Source: JAZGGS01 sp963749485 (lineage in GTDB: Bacteria; Bacteroidota; Ignavibacteria; Ignavibacteriales; Ignavibacteriaceae). Taken from it: DNA of 64,000 nucleotides. A program made the translations under genes and the position numbers. This document shows positions 50,966-59,860 of this stretch, piece after piece. Each line of letters begins with the position of its first letter. Positions within the stretch are counted from its first letter, which is position 1. Where the stretch lies: positions 1 to 64,000 of the forward strand of contig CAVVMV010000029.1 in NCBI GenBank assembly GCA_963749485.1, given 5' to 3'. The notes beneath the pieces were generated by a model. The model searched no databases and was not told the origin of the DNA. It was given only the letters and a program-made list of their open reading frames with translations.

Positions 50966-52231
50966 TTACTCACTTGCAATATCCTTATACTCTTCCTTAG
51001 ATTTTTTTCTTCTTCTTATAAATATTAAAACAGCAGGTATTATAATTATCACAATACCACACCATAGTACCACATAAAGCCACAGTTTTGATGGGTATAC
51101 TTCGCTCTTCCACTCTTCAATATTCAATTCAACTTCATCTTTTTGCTTATCAGTAAGCAGTCCGCCTTCTATCAAGTAAGGCACCCAATTAGGTTTTACA
51201 GTAGCAAACCATGTGCTATCTGTAAAGTTAACAAAAGTTTTTTCCGAAGCTTCATCGCTTTTTACTCCAAGATTTTTTATTTCATCATCTATAAAAAGTT
51301 TTATGGACTGAACAAAGTCATCACCATAATTAAATTCTTTTAAGATAATACCGTTTGCTTTGAATTCATCCCTGATTGACCTCCAAACATTCTGATCTAC
51401 GGACTTAGAATTCCACTGAGTAAATAAAGAATCTATTTCTTTAAGCACAGTAGCTTTACTGCTTTTATCTGCATAAACATCAACCAGCTTTGGTCCTATT
51501 GCTTTCCACGAGTCGGAAAATTGTTCCTGCTGCTTCTGAACATCCTTTATATCATCAGGATTTAGTGATGTTGCTTCTAAAAACCTTATGTTATCTTCAA
51601 TTGAGATTTTTACATTTTGCAGAACATCTTCTTTTTGTTCTTCACGGCGAACCATATTTTGATCTTCCGGCGAAAGTGTTGCTTTCTCCCTCATAATTGG
51701 AGGCATAAGCTTATCCATCATATCAACAACGAGTTTATCACGTTTCCGCAGAGAGTTTCTTAATTCTGCAATAAGATTTTCTAATTCAGCTATGGTTTTC
51801 TTGTCCTTCTTTCTCAGAGCTTTAAGATCTTCAATTTTTATAATTAATTCGTTGTTTCTTTGGTTTAGAAATTCAACCTCTTGCTCCAACTCTATTACTT
51901 CCGTTTGAAGAACATCAATTGTTGTGAAATCTCCCTGTCTTAATACGTAAGAAGCAGTAAGTTTCTCAATTGATTTATTATAATTATCCGGATACAAACT
52001 TTTATCCAGAAGTTCTTTATGCACATTAAATTCCTGCTTTAATTGATCTATCATTGCAACAACTGTATTTAGTTCTTCCAATGACAAAGTGTCTTTAATC
52101 TGTTTTTCAATTTCCTGGTATTTTGCTTTGAAATCCTGAACAATTTCATAATCGGATTGAGCAATGGAGGTACTGGTAAATAAAAAAGCAAGAAAAAGTA
52201 CAGTAAGCTTTGTAAATAAATTCTTTTTCAT
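50966..52231 (-). CDS. Exported coiled-coil protein with C-terminal membrane anchor
   Basis: A 421-residue protein with a signal peptide (VLFLAFLFTSTSIAQ), a coiled-coil region (about residues 25-200; VIELEQEVEFLNQRNNELII is representative), a globular helical middle, and a transmembrane helix near the C-terminus (LYVVLWCGIVIIIIPAVLIF) with a basic RRRKK stop-transfer. No known domain. Its ATG overlaps the stop of the upstream lipoprotein gene as ATGA. Possibly an envelope stalk or scaffold. Confidence 0.75.
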   Translation of the reverse strand: MKKNLFTKLTVLFLAFLFTSTSIAQSDYEIVQDFKAKYQEIEKQIKDTLSLEELNTVVAMIDQLKQEFNVHKELLDKSLYPDNYNKSIEKLTASYVLRQGDFTTIDVLQTEVIELEQEVEFLNQRNNELIIKIEDLKALRKKDKKTIAELENLIAELRNSLRKRDKLVVDMMDKLMPPIMREKATLSPEDQNMVRREEQKEDVLQNVKISIEDNIRFLEATSLNPDDIKDVQKQQEQFSDSWKAIGPKLVDVYADKSSKATVLKEIDSLFTQWNSKSVDQNVWRSIRDEFKANGIILKEFNYGDDFVQSIKLFIDDEIKNLGVKSDEASEKTFVNFTDSTWFATVKPNWVPYLIEGGLLTDKQKDEVELNIEEWKSEVYPSKLWLYVVLWCGIVIIIIPAVLIFIRRRKKSKEEYKDIASE

Positions 52232-52682
52232 TTGTTACCCTCTTCAATTCCCTGATGACTGAGCTTTAAGATTCTGTCTCCATCAATTAATTCAATGTAA
52301 GGCGGTCTTTGATTAAAAACTGGTTTTCCAAAACCAAATTCCGAAATAAATATTTTGGTGTTTAATTCCAGAGTTCCATCAATAGCCTTGAATACATAAA
52401 CATTTTTAAAATGATTTCCGGTTATAAAGTAGTAGCCCATGGCATCCCTGATTATTCGCAAATCTCTATCCAGGTATGCTAATGAATCCTCAAACTCTTC
52501 GTAGTAAAGTCCTTTGGCATCAAACGAAAACGAATACCTTTCATCACTCACCTCGCCTTCATCATTCACTTGTAAAACAGATTCAATCGGCCAGGCAAAG
52601 TTTGCGGGTGTAAGTGTTAGTACAGAGCAAGCTGTAAATGTTCCGATGAGAAATAATAACTAATAATAATTACGGACTTCAT
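52228..52682 (-). CDS. Small lipoprotein upstream of the coiled-coil gene (one frameshift)
   Basis: The start ATG at 52680-52682 and one frame change near 52640 restore a leader ending LIGTFTAC and about 150 residues in total, with beta-rich sequence including YSFSFDAKGLYYEEFEDSLA, GYYFITGNHFKNVYVFKAID, and RPPYIELIDGDRILKLSHQG. No family recognised. The last TGA overlaps the next ATG, so the pair is translationally coupled and may act together at the envelope. Confidence 0.72.
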
Positions 52683-52834
52683 ACATCCTCCGGTTTGAAA
52701 ATTATTCGCTGCTAAACTTAAGAAAATATTTTCTATTTATCTCTCCTGTAATCCGGTTAAGAGCAGGTATTTATTTAATTTAGGGTTAATTATATTATTA
52801 CTGTAAGAAGAAAACAATGGCTATTTAGAAGTTT

Positions 52835-53699
52835 ATGCATAAAACCAAACTTTTTTCAACAATTGATTTTCATGTAACCTGTGAATGCAGCCAGGAATGC
52901 CCATATTGCTGGGGACCACAGGATATTGAGAATCCTGTTAACACTTTCATTTCCTGCAAGATCATCAAAAAAATAAAAAATGTTGGAGCGAAAAGAATTG
53001 TATTTACAGGCGGCGATCCGTTAACGCGAAAAGATATTGGGAAATTAATTAGATATGCAAAAAACACCGGCTTGGAAGTTGCGCTATCTACAACAGGCGA
53101 TGAGCTAACGAAAACATTTCTTAGGTGGAATGCTGATTATATCGATCTAATTTCTCTGCCGATAGACGGTTCCACTGAAGAAATAAGTTCTAAAACCAAA
53201 GAAGCCGGACATCTTGCAGCAGTTCTAAAAGCATTGGAAATGTTAAAAGATTATCCAACGATTGATATTAAACTTTGCACACCGGTTACCAAACACAACA
53301 TAAAAGATGTTCCAAATATTTTAAAAATAGCCGAAGATTTTAAAAAGAGCACTAGGAGCAAGAGTTTTTTATAATATCTTTCAAACTTTCCCACGGTCTT
53401 TAGGTAAAGTTGATTGGGATGAAATAGTTGTGAGCAACAGGTCTTTCGGAGCACTTAAGAGAAAATTAGCAGGTAGAAAAAAAATCAAAATAAATTTTTT
53501 GGATCATAAAACGCTTGATAAGCTTTACCTAATGATATTTCCAAACGGAAACCTTGTAATTCCCGAAGGCGGGAACTTTACCAGCTTTGGATCTTTTTTG
53601 GAGATTGAAAATATTAGCGAGGTTATTAAGCAAAGTAAATTTGAAGCAGCAAAACATTTGAAACATTCAAAAGGTTGGGAGAAAAGATCAAAAAACTAA
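52835..53699 (+). CDS. Radical SAM protein, distantly viperin-like (one frameshift)
   Basis: The N-terminus reads TIDFHVTCECSQECPYCWGP, with a CxxxCxxC radical SAM cluster motif, followed by RIVFTGGDPLTRKDIGKLIR. The middle has SLPIDGSTEEISSKTKEAGH. After the break near 53355 the C-terminus continues VFYNIFQTFPRSLGKVDWDE, LMIFPNGNLVIPEGGNFTSF. Total about 288 residues. The FQ-x-W-x(n)-F spacing and the final NG--VIPEGG-- part loosely recall the viperin C-terminus, but the CWGP motif does not match the viperin cluster region, and the family assignment is open. The gene stands alone. Confidence 0.8.
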
Positions 53700-53761
53700 A
53701 TTTTTAGCCATCCTAATTCTGACATTTCATATAAAATCATTCTGATATATTTCAAAAGATA

Positions 53762-53792
53762 TTGACATTCTAAATTAATTAGTATAATTTTG
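53762..53792 (+). promoter_or_regulatory. Promoter of the DUF134-nifX-like operon
   Basis: TTGACA at 53762 and TATAAT at 53783 lie 15 bp apart. The same stretch also reads as a Bacteroidota promoter, with TTG upstream and TAATTTTG (TAnnTTTG) at 53785-53792 about 20 nt later. Either reading places transcription start at the edge of the palindrome that follows. Confidence 0.6.
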
Positions 53793-53812
53793 TTATGAGC
53801 ATATGCTCATAA
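53793..53812 (+). promoter_or_regulatory. Perfect 20-bp palindromic operator
   Basis: TTATGAGCATATGCTCATAA is fully self-complementary and lies directly after the -10/-7 element and just before the DUF134 start codon at 53821. DUF134 proteins carry a helix-turn-helix, so self-repression at this site is the simplest model. Confidence 0.65.
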
Positions 53813-53820
53813 TTATAAAA

Positions 53821-54207
53821 ATGGCGAGACCAAAGAAAAATAGAAAAATCAGGTGTGCCCCGGCATCATATTATTTTAAACCAAGGGGAATACCAATGGC
53901 TGATCTTCAGGAAGTGATTTTGGAAGTTGATGAGCTGGAAGCAATACGGCTTGGCGATATGCTGAATTATTCGCAGGAAGAAGCTGCATTGAAGATGAAG
54001 ATTTCCAGGGCAACTTTTGGAAGAATAGTAAACAAGGCGCGGCAAAAAATTGCAGAAGGAATGATAAATGGTAAAGCTATCCGCATTTCAGAAGATCTGC
54101 CTGCACAATTTAAATCTAAACTAGATTACACCTGCAAAACGTGCGGTTATAAAACAAAACTCAGAAGAAAAAATCAATCAAATAATTGTCCTAAATGTAA
54201 ATCATAA
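53821..54207 (+). CDS. DUF134-family DNA-binding regulator
   Basis: A 128-residue protein. The N-terminus MARPKKNRKIRCAPASYYFK with the GIPMADLQEVILEVDELEAI segment is diagnostic of DUF134. A sigma-4-like helix-turn-helix follows (YSQEEAALKMKISRATFGRI), and the C-terminus holds a zinc-ribbon-like YTCKTCGYKTKLRRKN with NNCPKCKS. Start set at the ATG 53821, the family start; six residues upstream in frame are excluded because they lie within the operator. It is followed after 19 bp by a NifX-like protein, a common family pairing. Confidence 0.9.
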   Translation: MARPKKNRKIRCAPASYYFKPRGIPMADLQEVILEVDELEAIRLGDMLNYSQEEAALKMKISRATFGRIVNKARQKIAEGMINGKAIRISEDLPAQFKSKLDYTCKTCGYKTKLRRKNQSNNCPKCKS

Positions 54208-54226
54208 TAATTACGAGGAGTATAAA

Positions 54227-54604
54227 ATGAATATTGCAGTAGCAAGTGACGACAAAGTTCATGTCAGCGGTCATATAGGAAGATGTAAATCTTTTATTGT
54301 CTTTAAAACAGATAAGGAAAAGATCTTAAATAAAGAAATCAGGGAAAACGTATTTACGAATCACCATCGCGGTCAGCAGCAACATCATCATCATGGTGAA
54401 GGCAAAGGAGGAGGAGGAAATGGACACAATCGATTAATTGATGGATTGAAAGATTGCGAAGTTTTAATTTTCAGTTCTGGCGGATGGAGACTTATTGATG
54501 ATTTAAAAGCAAACAACATAACTCCATTTTTAACTGATGAAGATATTGCAGAAGAAGCTGCACAAAAGTATTTAAAAGGTGAATCTTGTGGAAAAAGAAA
54601 ATAA
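54227..54604 (+). CDS. NifX/NifB-type iron-molybdenum cofactor-binding domain protein
   Basis: A 125-residue protein of the dinitrogenase iron-molybdenum cofactor-binding superfamily: MNIAVASDDKVHVSGHIGRC at the start, and HNRLIDGLKDCEVLIFSSGG then WRLIDDLKANNITPFLTDED. A central histidine- and glycine-rich insertion (residues 45-66) could bind metal. Stand-alone members occur without nitrogenase in anaerobes and probably carry an Fe-S or metal cluster. A GAGGAG ribosome site lies upstream. No nif genes are visible in this window. Confidence 0.88.
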   Translation: MNIAVASDDKVHVSGHIGRCKSFIVFKTDKEKILNKEIRENVFTNHHRGQQQHHHHGEGKGGGGNGHNRLIDGLKDCEVLIFSSGGWRLIDDLKANNITPFLTDEDIAEEAAQKYLKGESCGKRK

Positions 54605-54877
54605 CGATTGCAGTCATAGTTAAACTATTTCTCAATTAATAAGATTTTAACAGGCTTAATATTTAAATATTTTCATTTAAGCTGGATAGATACAGACCTC
54701 TCGATGGAGATTAGAGCAAACGGCGATAACCGGATTGCAATTATATTTCCCTGCCACGTGGTAATTGGTAAATTTGTTATGTGTTTTAACGTATAACTGT
54801 AAGTGGCTTGTAAGTGATCACTGTTATAACTAACTACAAATAATTATTTTATCAATATTAAAGAAGGATGCAAAAAA
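54605..54877. other. Intergenic spacer, no gene seen
   Basis: About 270 bp without a convincing frame. It does not fold as a tRNA by eye. Confidence 0.4.
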
Positions 54878-55273
54878 ATGGATGTATTAAACACAGTGAA
54901 ATCAGCTGTTGGCGATGTTGCGGGAAAAGAAATTATGCCAATCGTTATGAATTTAATCAGCGAACAAAGTGGCGGAATAGGCGGATTAATTCAGAAGTTT
55001 ACTTCTAATGGTCTTGGTGATGTTGTGTCCTCCTGGACTGGCACCGGGGAAAACCTCCCTATTTCTTCTGACCAAATTAGCAAAGTGCTTGGTCCAGATA
55101 CAATTAAAAATTTAGCAGAAAAAACCGGGTTGGATACAAATGCAGTGACCGGACAATTAACAACTTTACTTCCTGAAGCGGTAAATAAATTAACTCCTGA
55201 TGGAAAAATTCCCGAAGGTGATATTCTAAGCAAGGGAGCGGACTTGCTGGGTGGATTGAAGGGTAAGTTCTAA
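54878..55273 (+). CDS. YidB-like (DUF937) protein
   Basis: A 131-residue soluble protein rich in Gly, Leu and Ser. NLISEQSGGIGGLIQKFTSN, GLGDVVSSWTGTGENLPISS, and VLGPDTIKNLAEKTGLDTNA match the YidB/DUF937 fold, a three-helix module of unknown function. An AAGAAGG ribosome site lies before the ATG. Intact frame, with its own terminator. Confidence 0.88.
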   Translation: MDVLNTVKSAVGDVAGKEIMPIVMNLISEQSGGIGGLIQKFTSNGLGDVVSSWTGTGENLPISSDQISKVLGPDTIKNLAEKTGLDTNAVTGQLTTLLPEAVNKLTPDGKIPEGDILSKGADLLGGLKGKF

Positions 55274-55318
55274 AAGGAATTTGTTTTAAATAATTCCGGG
55301 TATTTAAATTCTTTTTAC

Positions 55319-55349
55319 AGCCGTGATAATTTTATCACGGCTTTTTTAT
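55319..55349 (+). terminator. Intrinsic terminator after the YidB-like gene
   Basis: AGCCGTGATAA and TTATCACGGCT form an eleven-base-pair stem followed by TTTTTTATTTT. Confidence 0.92.
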
Positions 55350-55632
55350 TTTCTTTGCTTCCCCCGCCGACTTGCCAGGCGAAATAATATGAAGTCTGAA
55401 GTGGAACAATCTTTTTATTATTCCCTGCCACGGGTAATAAGTATTAATTTCTTCTTTATTTACCTGCCTTTGGCAGGCAAGCCGGCGAATTTCATCGTTT
55501 TGTTTTGCAATGGAGTTTTCGTTTAAAATTTACACACCATTACACAAACTTTACTTTCCTGTGATTATTCCGTGATATTTTAAAATTAGTTTTCTCCTGA
55601 AATTAATTCATTAATAATAAATTGGAGAAATT
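55350..55632. repeat. Intergenic region with small palindromes of CCTGCC type
   Basis: No gene seen. Contains CCTGCCTTTGGCAGG at 55463-55477 as a perfect small hairpin, and a related GCC-TTGCCAGGCG sequence near 55367-55383. A similar palindrome occurs near 63325. These look like short dispersed palindromic units. Confidence 0.45.
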
Positions 55633-57340
55633 ATGAGAATACTAACTTTAATCGGGGCTATTTCACTCTTTACCTTCTTCGGATGTTCAAATGAAGAACC
55701 AACTATTGTTCCTCAGCCAGCTGGTACTACATTAACCTTAAATTTAAATGGTTTAGAAGACCTTGGCACCGATGCTTTGTATGAAGGATGGATAATAGTT
55801 AACGGCAGTCCTGTATCAACAGGAACATTTAGTGTTGATGCAAATGGAAATCTTAGTAAAACCGAGTTTGAACTTGATGCAAACGAGCTTTCAGCTGCAA
55901 CTGCTTTTGTGTTAACTATTGAACCGAATCCCGATTCGGATCCAAATCCAAGCGCAGTTCATATACTTGCAGGAGATTTCAGCAACAATTCGGCAAGTGT
56001 TACAACTGACCATGGTTCAGCGTTAGGTGTTGATTTTGCAAACGCGACCGGGAACTATATTTTAGCAACTCCTACTGATGGTGCGATGACAAACGAGAAC
56101 AGCGGTATTTGGTTTTTAAATCCACCGAGCACTACCTTTGCTATAAATTTTACCGGATTGGATCCACTGTTAAACGGTTATCATTATGAAGGATGGGCAA
56201 TTGTAGGCGGCTCTCCTGTATCAACAGGTAAATTTAATTTAGATTCAAACGGAAACCTGGTTGACTTAAACGGGATGGAAATTACAAATGGTGAATTTAA
56301 TTTGGGCGGCGATCTTAGCTCAGCCACTGAATTTGTGCTTACCATTGAACCGACAGGAGATATAGATGATATCCCGGCTATGACTCATTACTTAGCAGGT
56401 GATGTTTCCGGTGGAAGTGCAATGTTAAGTGTTGGTCATTCTTCTGCATTGGGAAATGACTTTTTAAGCTCTACCGGAAATTACATACTCGCTACTCCAA
56501 CAAATGGAGCAAATACAGATGAGAACAGCGGTATCTGGTTCCTTGATTTATCTTCGGGAAGTCCTGCACAGGGATTATTTCTCCCAACTCTCCCTGATGG
56601 ATGGAAATATGAAGGATGGACAGTTATTGATGGCACACCTGTTACAACCGGAACATTCACGAGCACAACCGACTGTTGATGATGCTGATCCATACAGCAG
56701 TACAATGCCTGGACCACCATTTCCGGGAGAGGACTTTTTACTTAATGCGCCTTCAGGATTAACTTTTCCTACGGATATAGCTGGTGATGTTGCAGTTATA
56801 TCGATTGAACCTTTTCCGGATGATGATGCTTCTCCTTTTACACTAAAGCCCCTTGTTGGAATGATCCCAACCGATGCTATGGATCATGTAACATATGCAA
56901 TGGATAATAATGCAGGAGTCTATCCCACTGGAGCTGTAACGATTACTGTTACTGGTGCATCTGCAGGATTAACTTTACCAACTCTTCCGGCTGGCTGGAA
57001 GTATGAGGGATGGACGGTTATTAATGGCGTGCCTGTTTCTACCGGAACCTTCACGAATATATCTGATTTTGATGATGCTGATCCTTACAGCAGTACAATG
57101 CCGGGACCACCATTCCCCGGAGAGGACTTTTTATTAAATGCTCCTGCCGGCTTAACTTTTCCAACAGATATTGCAGGCGGAGTTGCTGTAATTTCAATTG
57201 AACCGTCACCTGATAACAGTGCAAATCCGTTTACATTAAAACCGTTAGTTGGTGATATTCCAGTAAACGCAGTTGATCATACAACCTATATGATGAACGC
57301 AAATCTTTCTTCGTTCCCAACAGGAACAGTTTCTCGATAA
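55633..57340 (+). CDS. Lipoprotein with four tandem RskA-like repeats (one frameshift)
   Basis: A signal leader ending FTFFGC starts a lipoprotein of about 569 residues. Four repeats of roughly 120-140 residues each open with YEGW-I--G-PVSTG-F (YEGWIIVNGSPVSTGTF, YEGWAIVGGSPVSTGKF, YEGWTVIDGTPVTTGTF, YEGWTVINGVPVSTGTF) and contain an (F)VLTIEP or VAVISIEP strand. This arrangement recalls the C-terminal domain of anti-sigma factor RskA. The last two repeats share nearly identical PYSSTMPGPPFPGEDFLLNA. One break lies near 56670. The protein probably sits on the outer surface; its ligand is unknown. Confidence 0.8.
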
Positions 57341-57349
57341 CTCTCTCCT

Positions 57350-57385
57350 AAAAGGGCTGTTAAAAATTACAGCCCTTTTCATTTT
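57350..57385 (+). terminator. Intrinsic terminator after the repeat lipoprotein
   Basis: AAAAGGGCTGT pairs with ACAGCCCTTTT around an eight-base loop, followed by a T-rich tract. Confidence 0.9.
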
Positions 57386-57441
57386 TCCTCAAGTCTTACT
57401 ATTATTTACTATACTGTGATAGTTTTGTTATAATTTCATAT

Positions 57442-57449
57442 TATTTTTG
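57442..57449 (+). promoter_or_regulatory. Candidate Bacteroidota -7 element before the two-component genes
   Basis: TATTTTTG matches TAnnTTTG, 25 nt before the response-regulator start. Motif only. Confidence 0.3.
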
Positions 57450-57473
57450 TATTGAAATCAAACACAAAGTAAA

Positions 57474-58178
57474 ATGATGAAAAACGTATTAGTAGTTGAA
57501 GATGATAAATCAATATCCGATCTTCTAAAGATTCACTTAACAGATTTGAATTGTGAAGTTACACAATCAGCTGATGGTGTAGAGGGATTAAAGCATGCTT
57601 TAAACGATCAGTATGATCTGATTGTTTTGGATTTAATGCTGCCGAAATTAGATGGTCTTGAAATTTGTAAAGAAGTACGAAGAAAAGACATCTACACTCC
57701 GGTATTAATGCTCACCTCAAAATCTGAAGAGTTTGATAAGGTGCTTGGGCTTGAAGTTGGAGCAGATGATTACTTAACCAAGCCATTCGGAATAAGAGAA
57801 TTTATAGCAAGAGTAAAAGCAATCTTCAGAAGAATCGAGGCTATTAAAAAAGAGATAGATAACGAAGCTGATATTACTTTTGGAGATTTAAAAGTGGAGG
57901 TTGCAAAACGGAAAGTACTTTTGGATGGAGATAGAATAGAGCTAACTCCAAAAGAATTTGATCTGCTGCATCTGCTTGCTTCCCATCCCGGCAGAACATA
58001 CACAAGAGAACAACTGCTTAATATCCTTTGGGGTTATCAATATAATGGATATGAGCATACTGTTAACTCACATATAAACAGGTTAAGAAGTAAAATTGAA
58101 CCTGATCTATCAGATCCAAAATATATTTTAACTTCCTGGGGAGTTGGATACAGGTTTAATGAAAGCGAGGATATCTGA
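57474..58178 (+). CDS. OmpR/PhoB-type response regulator
   Basis: A 234-residue regulator. The receiver domain has the acidic pocket VVEDDKS, the phospho-acceptor aspartate in DLIVLDLMLPKLDG and the conserved lysine in DDYLTKPFG. The C-terminal winged helix contains ELTPKEFDLLHLLASHPGRT and VNSHINRLRSKIEPD. It ends 7 bp before the histidine kinase start, forming a two-gene operon. Targets are unknown. Confidence 0.95.
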   Translation: MMKNVLVVEDDKSISDLLKIHLTDLNCEVTQSADGVEGLKHALNDQYDLIVLDLMLPKLDGLEICKEVRRKDIYTPVLMLTSKSEEFDKVLGLEVGADDYLTKPFGIREFIARVKAIFRRIEAIKKEIDNEADITFGDLKVEVAKRKVLLDGDRIELTPKEFDLLHLLASHPGRTYTREQLLNILWGYQYNGYEHTVNSHINRLRSKIEPDLSDPKYILTSWGVGYRFNESEDI

Positions 58179-58185
58179 GGTTACT

Positions 58186-59709
58186 ATGAAGAAAAATCAA
58201 AAAAGAAAAAATCATTTTTTCACAAGCATATTCTGGAAGATTAGTGCAATCTTTTTGTTAACGCTTCTGGTTTTATCGGTTATCTACCTTTACATCTCAG
58301 TTTACACTGCAGAAATGTACTTCCAGGAAGCAGGACAGAAACTAAATGCAGAAGTTGCTCCGCATATTGCTGATGAGAACAAATGTTTTATTAACGGCGA
58401 AGCAAACGAAGAAGTGCTTAAGGAAGTCTTCCACGATGTAATGATTATAAATCCAAGTATCGAAGTTTATCTGCTTAACACCGAAGGGAAAATTTTAACA
58501 TACTTTGCGCCGGATAAAGTAATTAAGCTGGATTATGTTCCTTTAGATCCAATAAAAGAATTTATAGAAGTTGGTACATCTACTTTTGTTATGGGCGTTG
58601 ATCCAAAAAATGAAACAGTTATGAAAGGTTTTTCTGCATCAGAGGTTTACGAAGATTCTGTTCTTATGGGTTACATGTATGTTATTCTTGGCGGAGAAGA
58701 ATATGAGAACGCCACACAGTTTGTATTTGGCAGTTATATGTTAAGGCTGGGAGTTCGCTCAATGGCAATCACTCTTATTGCCGCTGCTTTAATCAGTTTA
58801 ATCGCTCTTGCATTTATCACAAGAAACTTAAGCAAGATTATTTATGTAATACGAAGATTTAAAGATGGCGATCTAAATGCAAGAATAAAATTTAAAGGTA
58901 GGGGTGAATTAGGTGAATTTGCGGATTCATTTAATGAAATGGCAGATACAATTGTAAGCAATATAGAGGAGATGAAAACGATGGATAATTTAAGAAGAGA
59001 GTTGGTTGCAAATGTATCTCACGATTTAAGAACACCGCTTGCAACTATACAGGGTTACATCGAAACGATATTAATGAAAGCCGATACTCTTACCGATGAA
59101 GACAAGAAGAAATATATGCAAACGATTTTCGGTAGTACTGAAAGATTAAAAAATTTAGTTGAAGAATTATTCGAATTATCAAAACTTGAAGCAAGAGAGA
59201 CTGTGGCCAATCCCGAAGCATTTTCGATAGCAGAACTTGTTCAGGATGTACAGCAGAAAAATCTTATAATTGCAGAACCAAAAAAGATAGATCTCTCTCT
59301 GGAATTTCCTTTTGATCTGCCTTTGGTTTTCGCAGATATCGGTATGATGGAAAAGGTTCTTCAAAATTTATTGGATAATGCAATTAAGTTTACTCCCGAA
59401 GGTGGAAATATTACAATTAGTTTATCACCTCAAAAAGAAGAAATTCTTTTATCCATTAAGGATACAGGTCCAGGTATAAACTCTATAGATTTACCACATA
59501 TTTTTGATAGATACCAGAAAGCCGAGAGAACCAATATGCACGATAATGTTGGACTTGGTTTAGGTTTGGCAATCGTAAAAAAAATTCTGGAAGTACATAA
59601 TATTACAATTGATGTTAAAAGCACTAAAGGCAAAGGGACCGCATTTTCATTCAAAATTCCTATTTATAAAGGCAAAAAGGAATTATCGAAGCAACCCGAA
59701 TTAAGTTGA
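58186..59709 (+). CDS. Membrane sensor histidine kinase
   Basis: About 507 residues from the ATG at 58186; the frame is open upstream, but the earlier codons lie inside the response-regulator gene. A first transmembrane helix (FLLTLLVLSVIYLYISVY) and a second (MAITLIAAALISLIALAFIT) flank a periplasmic sensor domain of about 160 residues. A HAMP segment is followed by the H-box VANVSHDLRTPLATIQGYIE, then the N box LQNLLDNAIKFTPEG, G1 IKDTGPGI and G2 VGLGLGLAIVKKI. The sensor ligand is unknown. Confidence 0.95.
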   Translation: MKKNQKRKNHFFTSIFWKISAIFLLTLLVLSVIYLYISVYTAEMYFQEAGQKLNAEVAPHIADENKCFINGEANEEVLKEVFHDVMIINPSIEVYLLNTEGKILTYFAPDKVIKLDYVPLDPIKEFIEVGTSTFVMGVDPKNETVMKGFSASEVYEDSVLMGYMYVILGGEEYENATQFVFGSYMLRLGVRSMAITLIAAALISLIALAFITRNLSKIIYVIRRFKDGDLNARIKFKGRGELGEFADSFNEMADTIVSNIEEMKTMDNLRRELVANVSHDLRTPLATIQGYIETILMKADTLTDEDKKKYMQTIFGSTERLKNLVEELFELSKLEARETVANPEAFSIAELVQDVQQKNLIIAEPKKIDLSLEFPFDLPLVFADIGMMEKVLQNLLDNAIKFTPEGGNITISLSPQKEEILLSIKDTGPGINSIDLPHIFDRYQKAERTNMHDNVGLGLGLAIVKKILEVHNITIDVKSTKGKGTAFSFKIPIYKGKKELSKQPELS

Positions 59710-59860
59710 TCAGCTGAATTTCCTTAGTATTTCATTTCTAAAAATGGTGATTCCATTTTTATTAGTTTGTTATTCTTTTGTGATGAATTAATATTAATAA
59801 ATTATTACTTTAGAATAAAAGTAAGTTGATTTATTAATTTTTTATCAGGGAGACCTGCCA

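Noticed and set aside
54690..54790. Possible tRNA or small structured RNA in a 270-bp gap
   Set aside because: I could not build a cloverleaf or a convincing stem set by eye.
55323..55526. A plus-strand 67-residue reading frame
   Set aside because: It starts inside a terminator hairpin and crosses small palindromes; composition looks non-coding.
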